Positions 43,082 through 53,677 of a DNA stretch of 64,000 bases are shown one piece after another (the first letter of the stretch is position 1; every line of letters starts with the position of its first letter). The notes beneath the pieces are model-generated. The model was not told the DNA's origin. It saw only the letters and a program-made list of their open reading frames with translations, and did no database searches. Both the position numbers and the translations under genes were made by a program. The stretch comes from Defluviitalea saccharophila (lineage in GTDB: Bacteria > Bacillota > Clostridia > Lachnospirales > Defluviitaleaceae). The stretch spans positions 496,001 through 560,000 of the forward strand of contig NZ_CP121687.1 in NCBI RefSeq assembly GCF_038396635.1. Direction: 5' to 3'.

Positions 43082-44258
43082 AATGCAAAATTATAGTTTC
43101 TGTGTTCTTAATTGCTTCTTCGATCATATCTTCCATAGTCTCTAGAGCTTCTTCTGATTTTTGAATATATTCCAGTTTAGGTTTTGTTTCTGGATGTTTA
43201 GGTACAAAAATTGTACAGCAATCTTCATAAGGAAGAATCGACGTCTCATAGGTATCGATTTTCTTCGCAATGGAAACAATATCTTCTTTATCAAATCCAA
43301 TAAGTGGCCTAAAAACAGGCAATGATACCACTGCATTGGTTACGGCTAAGCTTTGAATGGTCTGGCTTGCCACTTGTCCTATACTTTCCCCGGTAATAAG
43401 GGCTTGTGCATTTTCTTCATTCGCAATTTTTTCTGCAATTCGCATCATAATTCTTCTCATAATGATTGTTAATTGCTGATGAGGGCATTTCTGATAAATT
43501 TCCATTTGTATATCTGTAAAAGGAACAATATACAACTTGAATCTGCCTGTATAAGCTGCAATTTTCTTTGCCAAATCAACGACTTTTTGTTTTGCTCTCT
43601 CACTGGTATAAGGAGGGCTTTCAAAATACACTCCCCCAATTTCTACGCCTCTTTTTGCAACCATCCATCCAGCTACAGGACTATCAATTCCCCCAGATAA
43701 AAGAAGCATTGCCTTTCCGTTGGTTCCTAAGGGCATTCCTCCGGGTCCCGGAATTACCTTAGAGTATACATATAGAGAATTTCTAAGTTCAATATTCAGT
43801 CTGATCTCAGGATTGTGAACGTCAACTTTAAGCTGATCTCCCATATGGGTTAAAATATATGCTCCCACTTCTTTAGAAATTTCCATGGAGTTAAGAGGAT
43901 AATTTTTATTTGAACGTCTTGTTTCTACCTTAAAAGTGTAATTATTGTGTTCACATACGGATTTCATATGATAAAGAGCAGTTTCTCTTATAGCATCCAT
44001 ATCCGTTTTTTCATTTTTGATGCCTATACAGATCCCTACAACACCAAATACTTTTGTTAACTTGTCAACGATTTCTTCTGTGTCAATATGATCATCTTCT
44101 GGCTCTATTAAGATCCTGCCTTGTTCTTTTTGAATCTGAAAATTTCCTAACGCTTTAATGCTAAGCCTGATATTTTTGAGCAGTGCGTTTTCAAACAAAT
44201 ATCTGTTATTGCCTTTGATTGCAATTTCTCCATATTTTATAAGAAAAATATTTTTCAT
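43080..44258 (-). CDS. thiI: tRNA 4-thiouridine synthase ThiI
   Basis: Sulfur transferase for s4U8 in tRNA and possibly thiazole synthesis. Ferredoxin-like domain and THUMP (about residues 1-165, YGEIAIKGNNR at start), then PP-loop ATP pyrophosphatase LLLSGGIDSPVAGWM, YEDCCTIFVPKHP near the C-terminus. 392 aa, without the rhodanese extension of E. coli ThiI, as in Bacillus. ATG 44258 with GAGGAGG upstream; overlaps the desulfurase stop by 4 bases. Confidence 0.96.
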   Translation of the reverse strand: MKNIFLIKYGEIAIKGNNRYLFENALLKNIRLSIKALGNFQIQKEQGRILIEPEDDHIDTEEIVDKLTKVFGVVGICIGIKNEKTDMDAIRETALYHMKSVCEHNNYTFKVETRRSNKNYPLNSMEISKEVGAYILTHMGDQLKVDVHNPEIRLNIELRNSLYVYSKVIPGPGGMPLGTNGKAMLLLSGGIDSPVAGWMVAKRGVEIGGVYFESPPYTSERAKQKVVDLAKKIAAYTGRFKLYIVPFTDIQMEIYQKCPHQQLTIIMRRIMMRIAEKIANEENAQALITGESIGQVASQTIQSLAVTNAVVSLPVFRPLIGFDKEDIVSIAKKIDTYETSILPYEDCCTIFVPKHPETKPKLEYIQKSEEALETMEDMIEEAIKNTETIILH

Positions 44259-45427
44259 TTCTTGCTTCCTCCTCGTTTGAATCTGCGAAGTGTAGGTACT
44301 ATTTCTTTTAAGGCTTGTACACATGCTTCTACTTCATCTTCTGTATTGTATTTTGAAAAACTAAATCTCAGTGCTCCTTGTATTTCATCGTCTTTGAGGC
44401 CGATTGATCTTAAAGTGTCGCTAGGCTGAGGATGATTGGAAGAACAGGCTGATCCTGTTGAAACATAAATCTTTTTGGCTTCTAATGCATGAAGCAGAAC
44501 TTCTGCCCTAATGTCTTTAAACATAATATTGATGATATGGGGTGATCCTTCTTCTATGGAGGGTCCATTTAGATAAACATCTTCAATATTTTCGCTTATA
44601 CCTTTCCAAAGAGCATTTTTTAAATCATATAAATGTTTTGTGACGCCATCTAATTCTTTATAGGCATTCTTTGCAGCTATTCCTAACCCTGCAATCCCCG
44701 GAACATTCTCAGTTCCGGATCGAAGTCCTCTTTGTTGGTCTCCTCCAAACACTAAAGGCTTAAGTCTTACATCCTTTTTCTTATAAAGGACACCAATGCC
44801 TTTTGGACCGTAAAATTTATGAGCACTTATACTCAGTAAATCGATATTCCACCTTTTTACGGGAATAATGAATTTCCCAAAGGATTGAATGCCATCTACA
44901 TGGAATAAAGTACTGGGATTGATAGTTTTTATAATTTTCCCGATTTTTTCAATAGGCTGCACTGTTCCAATTTCATTATTGACGTGCATAATGCTTACTA
45001 AGATCGTGTCTTTGCGAATGGCTTCCTTGAGTTGATCTTCATCCACATAACCCGCTGGATCAACAGACAGATAAGTCACCTCAAATCCGTCTTCCTCCAA
45101 AGCTTGAAAAACACGATAAACAGAAGGATGTTCTATGTTAGTTGTAATAATATGTTTACCCATTCGATGATATGCGAATGCCGTACCACGAATGGCTAAA
45201 TTATTGGATTCTGTTCCACCGGAAGTATAAATAATTTCATCTTTTTCAACTTTTAATAATGAAGAAAGGATTTCCGTGGTATTTCTAATATATTTTTCAG
45301 CTTCAAATCCTTTTCCGTGAAGAGAAGAAGGATTTCCATAATCGTCCTTTAATACCGTGATCATTTCTTCTATAACTTCTTGCGAAGGTTTAGTTGTTGC
45401 AGCATTGTCAAAATATATTTCTCTCAT
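44255..45427 (-). CDS. cysteine desulfurase, NifS/IscS family (ThiI partner)
   Basis: PLP enzyme that passes cysteine sulfur to ThiI. N-terminal MREIYFDNAATTKPS, PLP lysine in SAHKFYGPKGIG, catalytic cysteine in STGSACSSNHPQPSDTL. 390 aa. Overlap with thiI by ATGA implies the dedicated NifZ-ThiI pair known from Bacillus. ATG 45427 preferred over GTG 45436. No terminator separates them. Confidence 0.94.
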   Translation of the reverse strand: MREIYFDNAATTKPSQEVIEEMITVLKDDYGNPSSLHGKGFEAEKYIRNTTEILSSLLKVEKDEIIYTSGGTESNNLAIRGTAFAYHRMGKHIITTNIEHPSVYRVFQALEEDGFEVTYLSVDPAGYVDEDQLKEAIRKDTILVSIMHVNNEIGTVQPIEKIGKIIKTINPSTLFHVDGIQSFGKFIIPVKRWNIDLLSISAHKFYGPKGIGVLYKKKDVRLKPLVFGGDQQRGLRSGTENVPGIAGLGIAAKNAYKELDGVTKHLYDLKNALWKGISENIEDVYLNGPSIEEGSPHIINIMFKDIRAEVLLHALEAKKIYVSTGSACSSNHPQPSDTLRSIGLKDDEIQGALRFSFSKYNTEDEVEACVQALKEIVPTLRRFKRGGSKK

Positions 45428-45474
45428 TCGTATCACCTGTTTAATTCAATCATTCGTCTATAAGTTTATTTTCA

Positions 45475-45508
45475 GAAAAAAACTGGCAGGATATCCTACC
45501 AGTTTTTT
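45475..45508 (-). terminator. terminator after cheY
   Basis: Minus strand AAAAAACTGGTAGGAT paired with ATCCTGCCAGTTTTTT, one G-T pair, ending in a T-run. It starts at the cheY stop and separates it from the desulfurase-thiI pair. Confidence 0.92.
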
Positions 45509-45875
45509 ACCTTTTCACCACATTGTTAATCGCTTGGAGCACTCTTGACTTCTCAAAAGGCTTTACAATAAAATCCTTTGCCCCTTTTTTGATAGCATCT
45601 ACAACCATTGCCTGCTGTCCTAAAGCAGAACACATAATAATCTTCGAATTGGGACTTACTTTTAAAATCTCAGGAACAGCTCTAATACCGTCCATTTCAG
45701 GCATTGTGATATCTAAAGTAACAATATCGGGTTTAAGTTTTTCTGCCATTTGAATGGCATCTAATCCATTTCCTGCTTCTCCTACTACCTCGAAGCCTTC
45801 TTCAGAAAGCATTTTTTTCAACACCGTACGCATAAATATTGCATCGTCTACCACCAAAAATCTTAAACTTGACAT
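45507..45875 (-). CDS. cheY: CheY-type single-domain response regulator
   Basis: 122 aa receiver domain only: acidic pair Asp10-Asp11 (LVVDDAIFM), phospho-acceptor Asp55 (VTLDITMPEMDG), switch Ser83 (MCSALG) and Lys105 (IVKPFEK). Matches CheY of Firmicutes. Two bases after rsmE, at the end of the heat-shock/ribosome operon, an unusual place. It could regulate flagella or the Type IV pili; the kinase is not in this window. Confidence 0.92.
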   Translation of the reverse strand: MSSLRFLVVDDAIFMRTVLKKMLSEEGFEVVGEAGNGLDAIQMAEKLKPDIVTLDITMPEMDGIRAVPEILKVSPNSKIIMCSALGQQAMVVDAIKKGAKDFIVKPFEKSRVLQAINNVVKR

Positions 45876-45877
45876 TC

Positions 45878-46615
45878 TTACACCTCTCCCATTTCGTACA
45901 TCATAATTGATACAAGGAATAGTCCAGCTGTTTCAGTGCGAAGAATTCTTTTACCTAATGTTATGGGGATTAATCCGCTTTGCTTTGCTAAATTTATTTC
46001 ACTTTCTTCAAATCCACCTTCTGGACCTATAAATATACCAACAGTTTTGCCTTCAAAACCTGTTAATATATTTCGCAATTGATTCTGGTTTTCCTTTTCG
46101 TAAGCAATTACTTTCAAGTCCATTTTTTCAGATGCATTAAAAGCCTCTTGCAGAGTAATAATTGAACCAACTTCAGGTATAATTCCTCTTTGACTTTGCT
46201 TAGCAGCTGACTCTGAAATTTTCTGCCATCTTGTTAATTTAGTGGACTGCTTTTTCTCATCCTCTATTTTTATAACTGTTCTCTCAGTAATCATAGGTAC
46301 AATTTTATGAATACCTACTTCAACAGCTTTTTGAATGATAAAATCCATCTTATCTGATTTAGTTAGGGCTTGAAAGAGTGTAATGTTTACACGGGGCTCT
46401 GTCTCAGATAGATAATGTGAAAGAATTTCTGCATAAATATTTTCTTTATTTATAGTTTTTATTATACACTCATAGTCCGTCCCTTGTCTATTACAAATTG
46501 TTATTTTATCTCCACTTTTTAGTCTCAATACTTTTGAAATATGTTTTACGTCATCCCCATAAATAACTATATGATCTTCTTGTACTTGTTCGGGATTTAC
46601 AAAAAATCTAGGCAT
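45878..46615 (-). CDS. rsmE: 16S rRNA m3U1498 methyltransferase RsmE
   Basis: SPOUT methyltransferase. N-terminal PUA-like domain (DDVKHISKVLRLKSGDKI), then QALTKSDKMDFIIQKAVEVG, IPEVGS, and the knotted SAM site GIFIGPEGGFEESEI and LGKRILRTETAGL. 245 aa. Next to prmA as in most bacteria. Confidence 0.96.
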   Translation of the reverse strand: MPRFFVNPEQVQEDHIVIYGDDVKHISKVLRLKSGDKITICNRQGTDYECIIKTINKENIYAEILSHYLSETEPRVNITLFQALTKSDKMDFIIQKAVEVGIHKIVPMITERTVIKIEDEKKQSTKLTRWQKISESAAKQSQRGIIPEVGSIITLQEAFNASEKMDLKVIAYEKENQNQLRNILTGFEGKTVGIFIGPEGGFEESEINLAKQSGLIPITLGKRILRTETAGLFLVSIMMYEMGEV

Positions 46616-46621
46616 AAGACA

Positions 46622-47572
46622 TCACTCTTTCATTCTAGCTGCCAATGCGCACCATGAGCCTTTCTCATATAGGTCAATGATATCCAGTCCATTTTTGTCC
46701 ATTGCTTCTTTAACATCCTGGAGCCGTTCTCTAATAATTCCTGAGGCAATAAATAACCCATTAGTCTTTAAAAATTCTAAAACGGACTGAGAAAGTTCGA
46801 TGATTACATCAGCAATAATATTTGCAACAACAATATCCGCTTTTTGATCAATAACATCGAGAAGATTTCCTTCGTATAGTTTCATTATATGCTGAACATT
46901 ATTTGAATTCACATTATTTTTTGCAACTTTAACAGCATTTGCATCTAAATCTACTCCTATTACCGAAGAAGCTCCCAGTTTAGCAGAAGCGATTCCTAAT
47001 ATTCCGCTTCCACACCCAATATCAAATACAACATCGCCTTTAGCAATATATTTTTCAATTAACTCAAGACACATGGAAGTTGTTTCATGGGTTCCAGTAC
47101 CAAAGGCCATACCCGGATCCATCTCAATGATAACTTCATCATCATCCCTTGGCGTATATTCTTCCCATGATGGTTTTATAAGAATGTTCTTTCCAATTTT
47201 AAGAGGTTTATAGTACTTCTTCCATGAATTTGCCCATTCTTCTTCATGTAAAATATCCGTTTTGACTGTGCCTTTACCTATGTCTAAAAACTGTTTAATA
47301 TGATTTAAACTATTTTGAATTTGAATGATTTTTTCTTCGTAAGGCGTATCTTCCGGTAAATATGCTTTGATGTGTACCTCATCTGTATCTTTATTTTTAA
47401 GCAATTCTTCGTCAATATAGTCCCAATCGGTTTTATTCTTTTTTTCCATGGTAAGGGCAATATCGTTGGGATCATCAATTTCTATGGTTGGTATACCGAT
47501 ATTGGTTAATGCATAAGATATTGCTTCTACTGCTTCACTTTTTGTACTAATCGTTAGTCGAACCCATTTCAA
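46622..47572 (-). CDS. prmA: ribosomal protein L11 methyltransferase
   Basis: Trimethylates L11. N-terminal substrate-recognition domain, then IEMDPGMAFGTGTHETT, VFDIGCGSGILGIASAKLGA and DIVVANIIADVII. The start is probably TTG 47572 (MKWVRLTIST, matching family N-termini) with AAGGAG nine bases before; the ATG at 47581 abuts that ribosome site. 316 aa. Third gene after dnaK in the operon. Confidence 0.95.
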   Translation of the reverse strand: MKWVRLTISTKSEAVEAISYALTNIGIPTIEIDDPNDIALTMEKKNKTDWDYIDEELLKNKDTDEVHIKAYLPEDTPYEEKIIQIQNSLNHIKQFLDIGKGTVKTDILHEEEWANSWKKYYKPLKIGKNILIKPSWEEYTPRDDDEVIIEMDPGMAFGTGTHETTSMCLELIEKYIAKGDVVFDIGCGSGILGIASAKLGASSVIGVDLDANAVKVAKNNVNSNNVQHIMKLYEGNLLDVIDQKADIVVANIIADVIIELSQSVLEFLKTNGLFIASGIIRERLQDVKEAMDKNGLDIIDLYEKGSWCALAARMKE

Positions 47573-47590
47573 ATCGTTCATCTCCTTATT

Positions 47591-48739
47591 TTAATTGCCA
47601 AAGGCTTCTCCAAAAGCATCTTTCACTTTTTCAAAGAACCCTTTCCTTCCTTGGTGAACTTCATCTCCACTAATACTTGCAAATTGTCTTAATAATTCTT
47701 TTTGTTTTTCATTGAGTTTTGTCGGAACATCTATTTTAACTTGAATATATTGATCTCCTCTAATTTTTGGATTTCTGAGGTTTGGAATACCTTTTCCTTT
47801 TAAACGAAATACTGTTCCTGTCTGGGTACCTTCTTTAATGGTATATTGTACATTTCCGTCCAATGTGGGTACAACCAGATCTGCCCCTAAAGTAGCTTGA
47901 ACGAAGGTAATGGGAATCTCACAATATACATCGTATCCTCGTCTTTCGAATATTGGATGTTCTTGTATATATACAGTAATTAGAAGGTCTCCATTTGGGC
48001 CTCCTCTTTCTCCTGGTTCTCCCTTTCCTTGAATTCGAATACTTTGTCCATGATCAATACCGGCAGGTATATCCACTTGAATGGTTTTTGTTTTTCTTAC
48101 TTTTCCTTTTCCATTACATGTATTGCAAGGATCCTTTATAATTTTCCCCTCTCCGTGGCATACATCACAAGTCCTTACGCTGGTCATAGAACCAAATAAA
48201 GTATTCTGTGTAAATTTAACCTGACCGGTTCCACCGCAGCGGGTACAGGTTTCAGGATGAGTACCTGGCTTTGCACCGGTTCCATGGCAAGTTTCACAAG
48301 AATCCCATAAAGCTACATTTATTTCTTTTGCCACCCCAAAAGCAGCGTCTTTAAAAGAGAGTTGAACGCTTACTCTGACATCGGCGCCTTTTACAGGACC
48401 GTTTCGTCTTCTTGAGCCCATTCCTCCACCAAACATATCGCCAAAAACGCTGTCAAAGATATCTCCCATATCAAAACCGCCAAATCCGTCAAAGCCACTG
48501 CCTCCGGCTCCATTTCCAAATGCAGCATGACCAAATTGGTCATATTTTGCCCTTTTTTGAGGATCACTTAATACCTCATAAGCTTCACTTGCTTCTTTAA
48601 ATTTTTGTTCAGCTTCTTTATTATTAGGATTCATGTCCGGATGGTATTTTTTTGCTAATTTTCGATATGCTTTTTTGATATCGGCATCTGATGCATTTTT
48701 ATCTACGCCTAATATCTCATAATAATCCCTTTCTGCCAA
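47591..48739 (-). CDS. dnaJ: chaperone DnaJ
   Basis: Hsp40 co-chaperone: J domain with HPD ([24 protein letters not shown]), Gly/Phe region (about 75-105), four CxxCxGxG zinc repeats (about 145-210) and the C-terminal substrate domain. 382 aa from TTG 48739, which fits GGAAGGTGAT; a GTG nine bases upstream abuts the site. Separated from dnaK by a terminator and has its own SigA promoter. Confidence 0.96.
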   Translation of the reverse strand: MAERDYYEILGVDKNASDADIKKAYRKLAKKYHPDMNPNNKEAEQKFKEASEAYEVLSDPQKRAKYDQFGHAAFGNGAGGSGFDGFGGFDMGDIFDSVFGDMFGGGMGSRRRNGPVKGADVRVSVQLSFKDAAFGVAKEINVALWDSCETCHGTGAKPGTHPETCTRCGGTGQVKFTQNTLFGSMTSVRTCDVCHGEGKIIKDPCNTCNGKGKVRKTKTIQVDIPAGIDHGQSIRIQGKGEPGERGGPNGDLLITVYIQEHPIFERRGYDVYCEIPITFVQATLGADLVVPTLDGNVQYTIKEGTQTGTVFRLKGKGIPNLRNPKIRGDQYIQVKIDVPTKLNEKQKELLRQFASISGDEVHQGRKGFFEKVKDAFGEAFGN

Positions 48740-48799
48740 TTCAATCACCTTCCAATCTAACTACACGCTTTACATCGACTGCATTTAGTTAATTACTTT

Positions 48800-48828
48800 A
48801 TTATATAGTTATACTTAACTAAAATCAA
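48800..48828 (-). promoter_or_regulatory. SigA promoter for dnaJ
   Basis: Minus strand TTGATT, 17-base spacer, TATAAT, about 60 bases before the dnaJ start. It allows dnaJ-prmA-rsmE-cheY expression without the CIRCE-controlled promoter. Confidence 0.76.
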
Positions 48829-48860
48829 ATCAATTTCAATCTAATATTTAATGTACTTAG

Positions 48861-48892
48861 AAAAAGCCAAAGATGTTCTCTTTGGCTTTTTA
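48861..48892 (-). terminator. terminator after dnaK
   Basis: AAAAAGCCAAAGA, loop, TCTTTGGCTTTTT: a 13-bp stem with T-run, six bases past the dnaK stop. It would reduce read-through from the heat-shock promoter. Confidence 0.93.
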
Positions 48893-48898
48893 AAATTA

Positions 48899-50755
<1,857 letters not shown>

Positions 50756-50781
50756 TTATTTATCCTCCTTATGATTCTTTA

Positions 50782-51381
50782 TTAGTTTGCTACTTTGACC
50801 ATACTGTATCTAATGACTTTATCTTTAAAGATATATCCTTTTTGAAACTCTTCTACAATTTCATTTTCTCCAAACGCTTCATCTTCAACATGAGTTACTG
50901 CATTATGGAGATTAGGATCAAAGGTTTCGCCAACAGCTTTTATTTCTTCTACTCCCATTGAATTTAAGATATCTTTAAATTGTCTATAAATCATTTCCAT
51001 TCCTTGCAAGAAAGAATTGGATTGTTCATCTTTTTGGGCAGTACCTAAGGCACGTTCAAAATTATCAATTACAGGAAGTATTTGCTCAATCGTATTGCGT
51101 ATGCCATCTTCATAAAGCACTGCTTTTTCTTTTGTTGTTCGTTTGCGGAAGTTATCAAACTCCGCCATTGTTCTTTGAAGACGGTCTTTTAATTCATCAC
51201 ATTCTTTTTCTTTTTCCTTCAATTTATTTTGTATTTCTTCTACATTTTGAGAGGTAAGCTCTGCGTCTGCATTTTCTTCTTTTGTACTTTTCTCTTCTTG
51301 ATTTGCTTCGATTTCTGCACCATTCAGGATTTCGTTGTCAACTTCGTTATTAAGAGTTTTATCTTGCTCCACTTGCCCCAC
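50782..51381 (-). CDS. grpE: nucleotide exchange factor GrpE
   Basis: 199 aa: disordered acidic N-terminus, long coiled coil (about 45-100), and the beta domain with FQKGYIFKDKVIRYSMVKVAN. Core DNFRKRTTKEK and LPVIDNFERAL are typical. Start is GTG: the first (51381) directly follows AAAAGG, while a second GTG (51372) has the better spaced GGGTGGGG, so the true N-terminus may be three residues shorter. Confidence 0.95.
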   Translation of the reverse strand: MGQVEQDKTLNNEVDNEILNGAEIEANQEEKSTKEENADAELTSQNVEEIQNKLKEKEKECDELKDRLQRTMAEFDNFRKRTTKEKAVLYEDGIRNTIEQILPVIDNFERALGTAQKDEQSNSFLQGMEMIYRQFKDILNSMGVEEIKAVGETFDPNLHNAVTHVEDEAFGENEIVEEFQKGYIFKDKVIRYSMVKVAN

Positions 51382-51396
51382 CCTTTTCTTTATATT

Positions 51397-52431
51397 TTAT
51401 CCATCAGAATTTTTCTCCAGCAATTTATCCATATTGCTTGATATATATGATAATAAAGAAACAACTTTGTCATATTCCATTCTCGTAGGTCCAATAATAC
51501 CAATGGTTCCTACTTTTCTGCCGCCTATTTCATAGGAAGCAGTAATCAAACTGCAATTTTTGATTTCTTCTATTTCATTTTCTTCTCCAATAGTTATATT
51601 GATACCATTGGATGCATTTTTTGATAAAATGGACATCAATATTTCTTTTTCTTCTAATGTATGAAAAAGCTGCTTTGCTTTAACAACATCACTAAATTCA
51701 GGAAAGTCCAGCATATTCATAGTGCCGCTTAAATAAACTTCAGGGGTAATCTTTGTTTGAATTGTCTTAGCAACCGCATCAAGTATTGGGTTTACAATTT
51801 CTCCATAGATGCCCATCTTTATCTTTAATTCCTGGATTAAAGGAAGATTAATTTGCTCCATCGTCAATCCTTTTAAGGATTCATTAAGCATTGCAGATAA
51901 CTTGTTCAGCGTATTTTGATCTGCCGGGATATCCATCTTAATGATGTTATTGGTTACAAGATTGGCGTCTGTCACAAGAATAAGGATAATTGAATGCGTA
52001 TCTAAAGGAATAAGCTGCATATGCTTTATCTTAGTTTTATGAATTACCGGGGAAGAGACTATAGAAGTATAATTTGTATATAAAGATAGTAATTTTGCTA
52101 CTTCTTTCATTAGTGTATCGATTTGATCCACTTTTTGCTGAAGTAATTTCTCAATCATTTGTATATTATTTTGATTAATGGCTTTATGTTCCATTAATTG
52201 ATCCACATACAAACGATATCCTTTATCCGAAGGAATACGCCCTGCCGATGTATGGGGCTGAATAATAAATCCCCATTCTTCCAGATCAGACATTTCATTT
52301 CTAATCGTGGCTGAACTTACTCCCAATTCATATTTTTTAGAAATGGTTCTAGAGCCTACAGGTTCGCCTGTAAGAATATAATCTTTAATAATCGCATAAA
52401 GTATTTTTATTTTTCTGTCGTCTAAGATCAT
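51397..52431 (-). CDS. hrcA: heat-inducible transcription repressor HrcA
   Basis: CIRCE-binding repressor, 344 aa: winged helix (YILTGEPVGSRTISKKYELG, SSATIRNEMSDLEEWGFI, QPHTSAGRIPSDKGYRLYVD), then a GAF-like domain and C-terminal GTIGIIGPTRMEYDKVVSLL. Stabilised by GroEL in Bacillus. First gene of the operon; a CIRCE element lies directly in its leader. Confidence 0.97.
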   Translation of the reverse strand: MILDDRKIKILYAIIKDYILTGEPVGSRTISKKYELGVSSATIRNEMSDLEEWGFIIQPHTSAGRIPSDKGYRLYVDQLMEHKAINQNNIQMIEKLLQQKVDQIDTLMKEVAKLLSLYTNYTSIVSSPVIHKTKIKHMQLIPLDTHSIILILVTDANLVTNNIIKMDIPADQNTLNKLSAMLNESLKGLTMEQINLPLIQELKIKMGIYGEIVNPILDAVAKTIQTKITPEVYLSGTMNMLDFPEFSDVVKAKQLFHTLEEKEILMSILSKNASNGINITIGEENEIEEIKNCSLITASYEIGGRKVGTIGIIGPTRMEYDKVVSLLSYISSNMDKLLEKNSDG

Positions 52432-52452
52432 ATTATCATTCCCCCTGATTTG

Positions 52453-52479
52453 TTAGCACTCAATTATCGTGAGTGCTAA
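52453..52479. promoter_or_regulatory. CIRCE operator
   Basis: TTAGCACTC (52453-52461), nine-base spacer, GAGTGCTAA (52471-52479): exact consensus. It overlaps the expected transcription start region just after the promoter, so HrcA binding blocks hrcA-grpE-dnaK and its own synthesis. Confidence 0.98.
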
Positions 52480-52489
52480 CTTCAAATTT

Positions 52490-52518
52490 AAAATACCATC
52501 TTAGAAATGATTTGTCAA
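52490..52518 (-). promoter_or_regulatory. SigA promoter of the hrcA operon
   Basis: Minus strand TTGACA (perfect), 17-base spacer, TATTTT, ending 11 bases before CIRCE. Typical vegetative promoter with HrcA control. Confidence 0.82.
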
Positions 52519-52530
52519 GATATTTATTCA

Positions 52531-53673
52531 TTATTCAGGTAGAAATTCTGCAAAAACAGTATTGGATACATCTAAGCCTTTAGGCGTGAGCTTGATAATA
52601 TTCTTATTATTTTCGACAAGCCCTAACTTTACTAATTTTTCAATCTTTTTGCCAAAGAGTTTCTCAAAAGATACTTGAAATGTATGATTAAATTGTTCGA
52701 CCGATATGCCTTCTAACAACCTTAGCCCTAAAAATATATACTCTGCATACTGCATGGGAAGAGAAATTTTTTCTGCGTCCTCTTTTAAAACTGCAATGCT
52801 TCCGCTTAACTTAATATATTGATCTAGATTATAAGTGTTGTGATAGCGCTCTCCATTATAAAATGAATGTGCCCCTAATCCCATTCCAATATAGGGTTTG
52901 TATGTCCAATAAACTAAATTATGCTTACTCAAAAATCCGGCCTTAGAAAAATTAGAGATTTCATATTGTTTATAGCCCATTTTATTTAAATACCATCCGG
53001 CATAATGGTACATTGCTCGATCTGCTTCAGCATCATTGAGTTTAATTCTTCCTTCTGCTTCCCATTGTCCAAAGGGTGTATCTTCTTCGATGGTTAAACT
53101 GTAGCATGAAATATGTTCCGGATTTAAGAGCGCAACATTTTTTAAAGTATCCATCCAGTCCCTCAAAGTTTGATTAGGCAGGGAAAACATTAAATCAATA
53201 TTGATATTATCAAAACCAAGGCTTCTAGCTAAATAATAGTTTTGGACAAACTCTTCTACGGTATGGATTCTTCCTAAATCTTTCAGGAAACTATTTTGAT
53301 AGGCCTGAAGACCTATGCTCAATCTATTAACATGGCATTCTTTCAAGAGCTGAAGTTTCTCTAAATCCAATGTTCCCGGATTGCTTTCTATTGTAATTTC
53401 TGCTTCGCTTTTTATATTAAAATTATGAAATAAACTCTGTAAAATTGTACGCAACAAATGAGGGGAAAGAACAGTAGGAGTTCCTCCCCCAATAAATATG
53501 GTGTTTATCTGGTGATTCTGCAACAATATTCCGTATTGATTGATTTCTTCTTTTAATGCTGATACATATGAAGCCATTTGCTCATTTTTATTGGCATAAG
53601 ATGCAAAATCACAATAATAACATTTCGATTGGCAAAATGGTATGTGAATGTATAAACCGATTTGATTGTCCAT
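52531..53673 (-). CDS. hemW: heme chaperone HemW (radical SAM, HemN-like)
   Basis: 380 aa: radical SAM CQSKCYYC (Cys14/18/21), IFIGGGTPTVLS, ITIESNPGTLD, RLSIGLQAYQNSFL and GLGAHSFYNGERYHN. Resembles HemW, not coproporphyrinogen dehydrogenase HemN, since the N-terminal HemN extension is missing. Conserved between lepA and hrcA in Firmicutes. Confidence 0.93.
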   Translation of the reverse strand: MDNQIGLYIHIPFCQSKCYYCDFASYANKNEQMASYVSALKEEINQYGILLQNHQINTIFIGGGTPTVLSPHLLRTILQSLFHNFNIKSEAEITIESNPGTLDLEKLQLLKECHVNRLSIGLQAYQNSFLKDLGRIHTVEEFVQNYYLARSLGFDNINIDLMFSLPNQTLRDWMDTLKNVALLNPEHISCYSLTIEEDTPFGQWEAEGRIKLNDAEADRAMYHYAGWYLNKMGYKQYEISNFSKAGFLSKHNLVYWTYKPYIGMGLGAHSFYNGERYHNTYNLDQYIKLSGSIAVLKEDAEKISLPMQYAEYIFLGLRLLEGISVEQFNHTFQVSFEKLFGKKIEKLVKLGLVENNKNIIKLTPKGLDVSNTVFAEFLPE

Positions 53674-53677
53674 CTTT

